Assembly: GCA_023954795.1 (NCBI GenBank)
Contig: JAGSHA010000205.1
Coordinates: forward strand, 1-6,198
Reading direction: 5' to 3'
DNA: 6,198 nt
DNA from: Oceanospirillaceae bacterium
Lineage (GTDB): Bacteria > Pseudomonadota > Gammaproteobacteria > Pseudomonadales > Balneatricaceae
Under the pieces are notes generated by a model. The model ran no database searches. It saw only the letters and a list, made by a program, of their open reading frames with translations, and was not told where the DNA came from. The position numbers and the translations under genes were made by a program. This document shows positions 4,216 through 6,198 of this stretch, in pieces (position 1 is the first letter of the stretch; each line of letters opens with the position of its first letter).

Positions 4216-6198
4216 GTGTACCGTTATTCCCCGATTACCTTCCGTTTGTTCCTGATGTTGTTACTGCTGATCAGCGGTATTTTTGTGTCGATTTACTGGC
4301 TCACGGTGCCGATGATCAAGCAAAACGTGTTTGGACTGGAACTGCACTCCAATCGTCAGGTACTTAACATTGTTTACGACCTGGCGAATCGGATGTATTT
4401 CAGTACAGAGTCCTATGTGGAGCAGGCGTTGGATGCAGAGGAGCAGAAGCTCAAGGCGGTGGTGGATCTGGGGGAGAGCTATATCCGCACAGGGTTGTCT
4501 GATCCTAAAGATCCACAGCTGGATAAAAACGCTCATTGGCAGACATTGTATGCCGAGTTGCGGCGACTGAAGTTCGACGGCGATAACTATCTCTGGATTT
4601 CGGACTTTAACGGCCGGTTGTTGTCCCATCCGGATGATAAGTTTCAGGACGAAAATATCTCCGAGCATATCGTCGCCGGTGAGCGGTCGGCGCTACCCGG
4701 TATCATCCAGCAGGTGTTGAAGCAGGGTGAAGGGTTTTACAAGTACAAGTGGTACCGCCTGCAAGATACGGAAGTAATTGATAAATACTCCTACGTCCGT
4801 AGCTTTCCGGAATGGGGCATTGTATTGGGTGCCGGGGTGTATGCTGATGATCTCTATAGGGAAGCCGAGGCTTATAAAGCGCGCCTGCTGGGCGAACTGA
4901 GTCAGGCGCTGGAGAGTGTGAAGATCGCCAGCAATGGTTATCTGTATATCTTTGATTCCAACGGGGACATGATCTTTCACCCCAACTCTAATATCCGTGG
5001 CACCAACTTTAAGACGCTGCTTAATCCTGTCACCGGCAACCCGATCTATCAGGATCTGATCGCTGTGTCAGATACGGATGAAGAGCTGTATTACAAGTGG
5101 GACACACCCCACGATCCTGGCAATTATGCCTACGAAAAACTCTCACTGGTCCGCCACCTGTCCGGGTTTGACTGGTATATCAGTTCCTCCGTGTACCTTG
5201 ATGACCTGAAAGCCAGCTCGGTCCAGCTCAGTCAGCGTTTGTTGGCGATGGGCTTTTTTGGTTTGTTGGCAGCGATTGTTGCGGCGTTCCTGTTTGCTGA
5301 ATACCTGACCTCCCCGATCAAACAACTGTCGGCTACCGCGTATAAGATCAGTCGCGGGCAGTTTGGGGCCAAAACCGGTATCAATCGTCACGATGAGTTG
5401 GGCACGCTGGCGGAGTCCTTCGATTTCATGGTGGATCAGCTGCGTGACAATATTCAGGGGCTGAATACCCGCGTCGCATCGCGTACCAAAGAGTTGTCGG
5501 AATCCAATCAGCAACTGTTACAGGCGGTTAGCTCGCTGAAAACGGCAAAGAGTGAGCTGACCGCATCGGAGACCCGGCAGAGACTGATTCTGGATGCATT
5601 GCCTGCGCAGATCGCCTATCTGGATGCGCAGGGGCGCTATGTTTTTGTGAACCGTGAATACGCTGAGATGTTTAACCGGCATAAAAGCGAGCTGGTGGGT
5701 GAGCTGATGCAGGATGTGATGTCCACCGCGATGTATAAAAACACGCTGGACTATATCCGGCAGGCCTTGTGCGGTGAAAAGGTGATGTATGAGTACAGCA
5801 CCGAAGTACAGGGCAAGACCATGGTGACGCGCAGAATCCTGCTGCCGTTCTATGGAGAGCAGCGCCAGACCGTGGAAGGTGTGCTCAACCTGTCGATTGA
5901 TATTACAGCTGAGCGTGAGTCTGAACAACGTCTGGCCGAAGCCAGTAAGATGAAGGCGGTCGGACAGATGTCCGGTGGTCTGGCGCATGACTTCAACAAT
6001 CTGCTGACCATTATTTTGGGCAACCTGCTGGAAGCGCAGGGGCATCCCGATCTGCCGCTGGATCTGAACGGTAACCTGGTACCGGCGATTCGTGCGACTC
6101 GGCGCGGTGCTGATCTGACCAAGCGGCTGTTGGCCTTTTCCCGTCGCCAGCCGCTTTCGCCTGATTGCATCAAACCCGATCACCTTATCGCCGATGTG
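4216..6198 (+). CDS. Membrane sensor histidine kinase with two Cache modules, HAMP and PAS (3' end cut by window)
   Basis: The frame stays open from the TGA at 4201 to the window edge, giving 661 codons; the C-terminus is missing. The start is taken as GTG 4216. The first in-frame ATG (4255) falls inside the first membrane helix, and no strong ribosome binding site is seen. Order: TM1 (about 9-29); a first Cache module (about 35-210) with NYLWISDFNGRLLSHP at 124-139 and WGIVLGAGVY at 200-209; a second (about 235-330) with NGYLYIFDSNGDMIFHP at 240-256 and FDWYISSSVY; TM2 (342-362); HAMP (about 362-412) with DELGTLAESFDFMVDQL; a Gln/Ser/Leu-rich coiled coil (about 412-455); PAS (456-565); then HisKA with the phosphoacceptor His591 in GGLAHDFNN. 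ATPase and any receiver domain lie beyond the edge. The AHDFNNLL box is typical of PAS-linked, often hybrid, kinases. Cache modules bind small ligands, often carboxylates, in the periplasm. It is divergent from the catabolic cluster; a shared signal is inference. Confidence 0.93.
   Translation, partial: MYRYSPITFRLFLMLLLLISGIFVSIYWLTVPMIKQNVFGLELHSNRQVLNIVYDLANRMYFSTESYVEQALDAEEQKLKAVVDLGESYIRTGLSDPKDPQLDKNAHWQTLYAELRRLKFDGDNYLWISDFNGRLLSHPDDKFQDENISEHIVAGERSALPGIIQQVLKQGEGFYKYKWYRLQDTEVIDKYSYVRSFPEWGIVLGAGVYADDLYREAEAYKARLLGELSQALESVKIASNGYLYIFDSNGDMIFHPNSNIRGTNFKTLLNPVTGNPIYQDLIAVSDTDEELYYKWDTPHDPGNYAYEKLSLVRHLSGFDWYISSSVYLDDLKASSVQLSQRLLAMGFFGLLAAIVAAFLFAEYLTSPIKQLSATAYKISRGQFGAKTGINRHDELGTLAESFDFMVDQLRDNIQGLNTRVASRTKELSESNQQLLQAVSSLKTAKSELTASETRQRLILDALPAQIAYLDAQGRYVFVNREYAEMFNRHKSELVGELMQDVMSTAMYKNTLDYIRQALCGEKVMYEYSTEVQGKTMVTRRILLPFYGEQRQTVEGVLNLSIDITAERESEQRLAEASKMKAVGQMSGGLAHDFNNLLTIILGNLLEAQGHPDLPLDLNGNLVPAIRATRRGADLTKRLLAFSRRQPLSPDCIKPDHLIADV

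Noticed and set aside
4113..4367. Plus-strand 84-codon frame overlapping the start of the kinase gene
   Set aside because: It is out of frame with the kinase, whose frame shows a continuous TM helix and Cache module; its second half translates to an unrecognisable peptide.
4261..6183. Several minus-strand open frames (95-221 codons) opposite the kinase
   Set aside because: All are antisense to a continuous multidomain kinase frame, are rich in Gln, Arg and His, and lack domains; shadows.

Overview
The window looks like chromosomal DNA of a marine-type gammaproteobacterium, probably of the Oceanospirillales kind. This is an inference from moderate GC content, Shine-Dalgarno-led genes and the overall look of the proteins; no rRNA or other marker gene is present to prove it. 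There are no mobile elements, tRNAs, rRNAs or CRISPR arrays.

The left two thirds (1-3865) is one minus-strand gene cluster read from right to left. The order is an NAD-dependent 3-hydroxyacyl-CoA dehydrogenase (Hbd type), an enoyl-CoA hydratase, an AMP-forming acyl-CoA synthetase, and the N-terminal 120 residues of an acyl-CoA dehydrogenase of the large DmdC-like family, which runs off the left edge. Gaps are 50 bp (35 bp with the alternative hydratase start), 41 bp and 129 bp, and every gene has a recognisable or plausible ribosome binding site, so co-transcription is likely. Together the enzymes would activate a carboxylic acid to its CoA thioester, desaturate it, hydrate the double bond and oxidise the 3-hydroxyl group: a beta-oxidation spiral without its thiolase. 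The synthetase and dehydrogenase resemble DmdB and DmdC of the methylmercaptopropionate (DMSP demethylation) pathway, but the 3-hydroxyacyl-CoA dehydrogenase points more to ordinary short- or medium-chain acyl-CoA breakdown. The substrate cannot be settled from sequence alone.

The 350-bp divergent intergenic region (3866-4215) carries a plausible sigma-70 promoter for the catabolic cluster, a perfect 9-bp dyad placed over the predicted transcription start, and a long leader containing overlapping, mutually exclusive hairpins. The 129-bp gap before the acyl-CoA dehydrogenase holds a 15-bp imperfect inverted repeat.

The right third (4216-6198) is the plus-strand start of a membrane histidine kinase: TM helix, two tandem Cache sensor modules, TM helix, HAMP, coiled coil, PAS and a HisKA phosphoacceptor box (His591). 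It is cut by the window edge before the ATPase domain. It seems to begin with GTG. Its divergent position suggests, without proving, that it may sense a small carboxylate related to the cluster's substrate.
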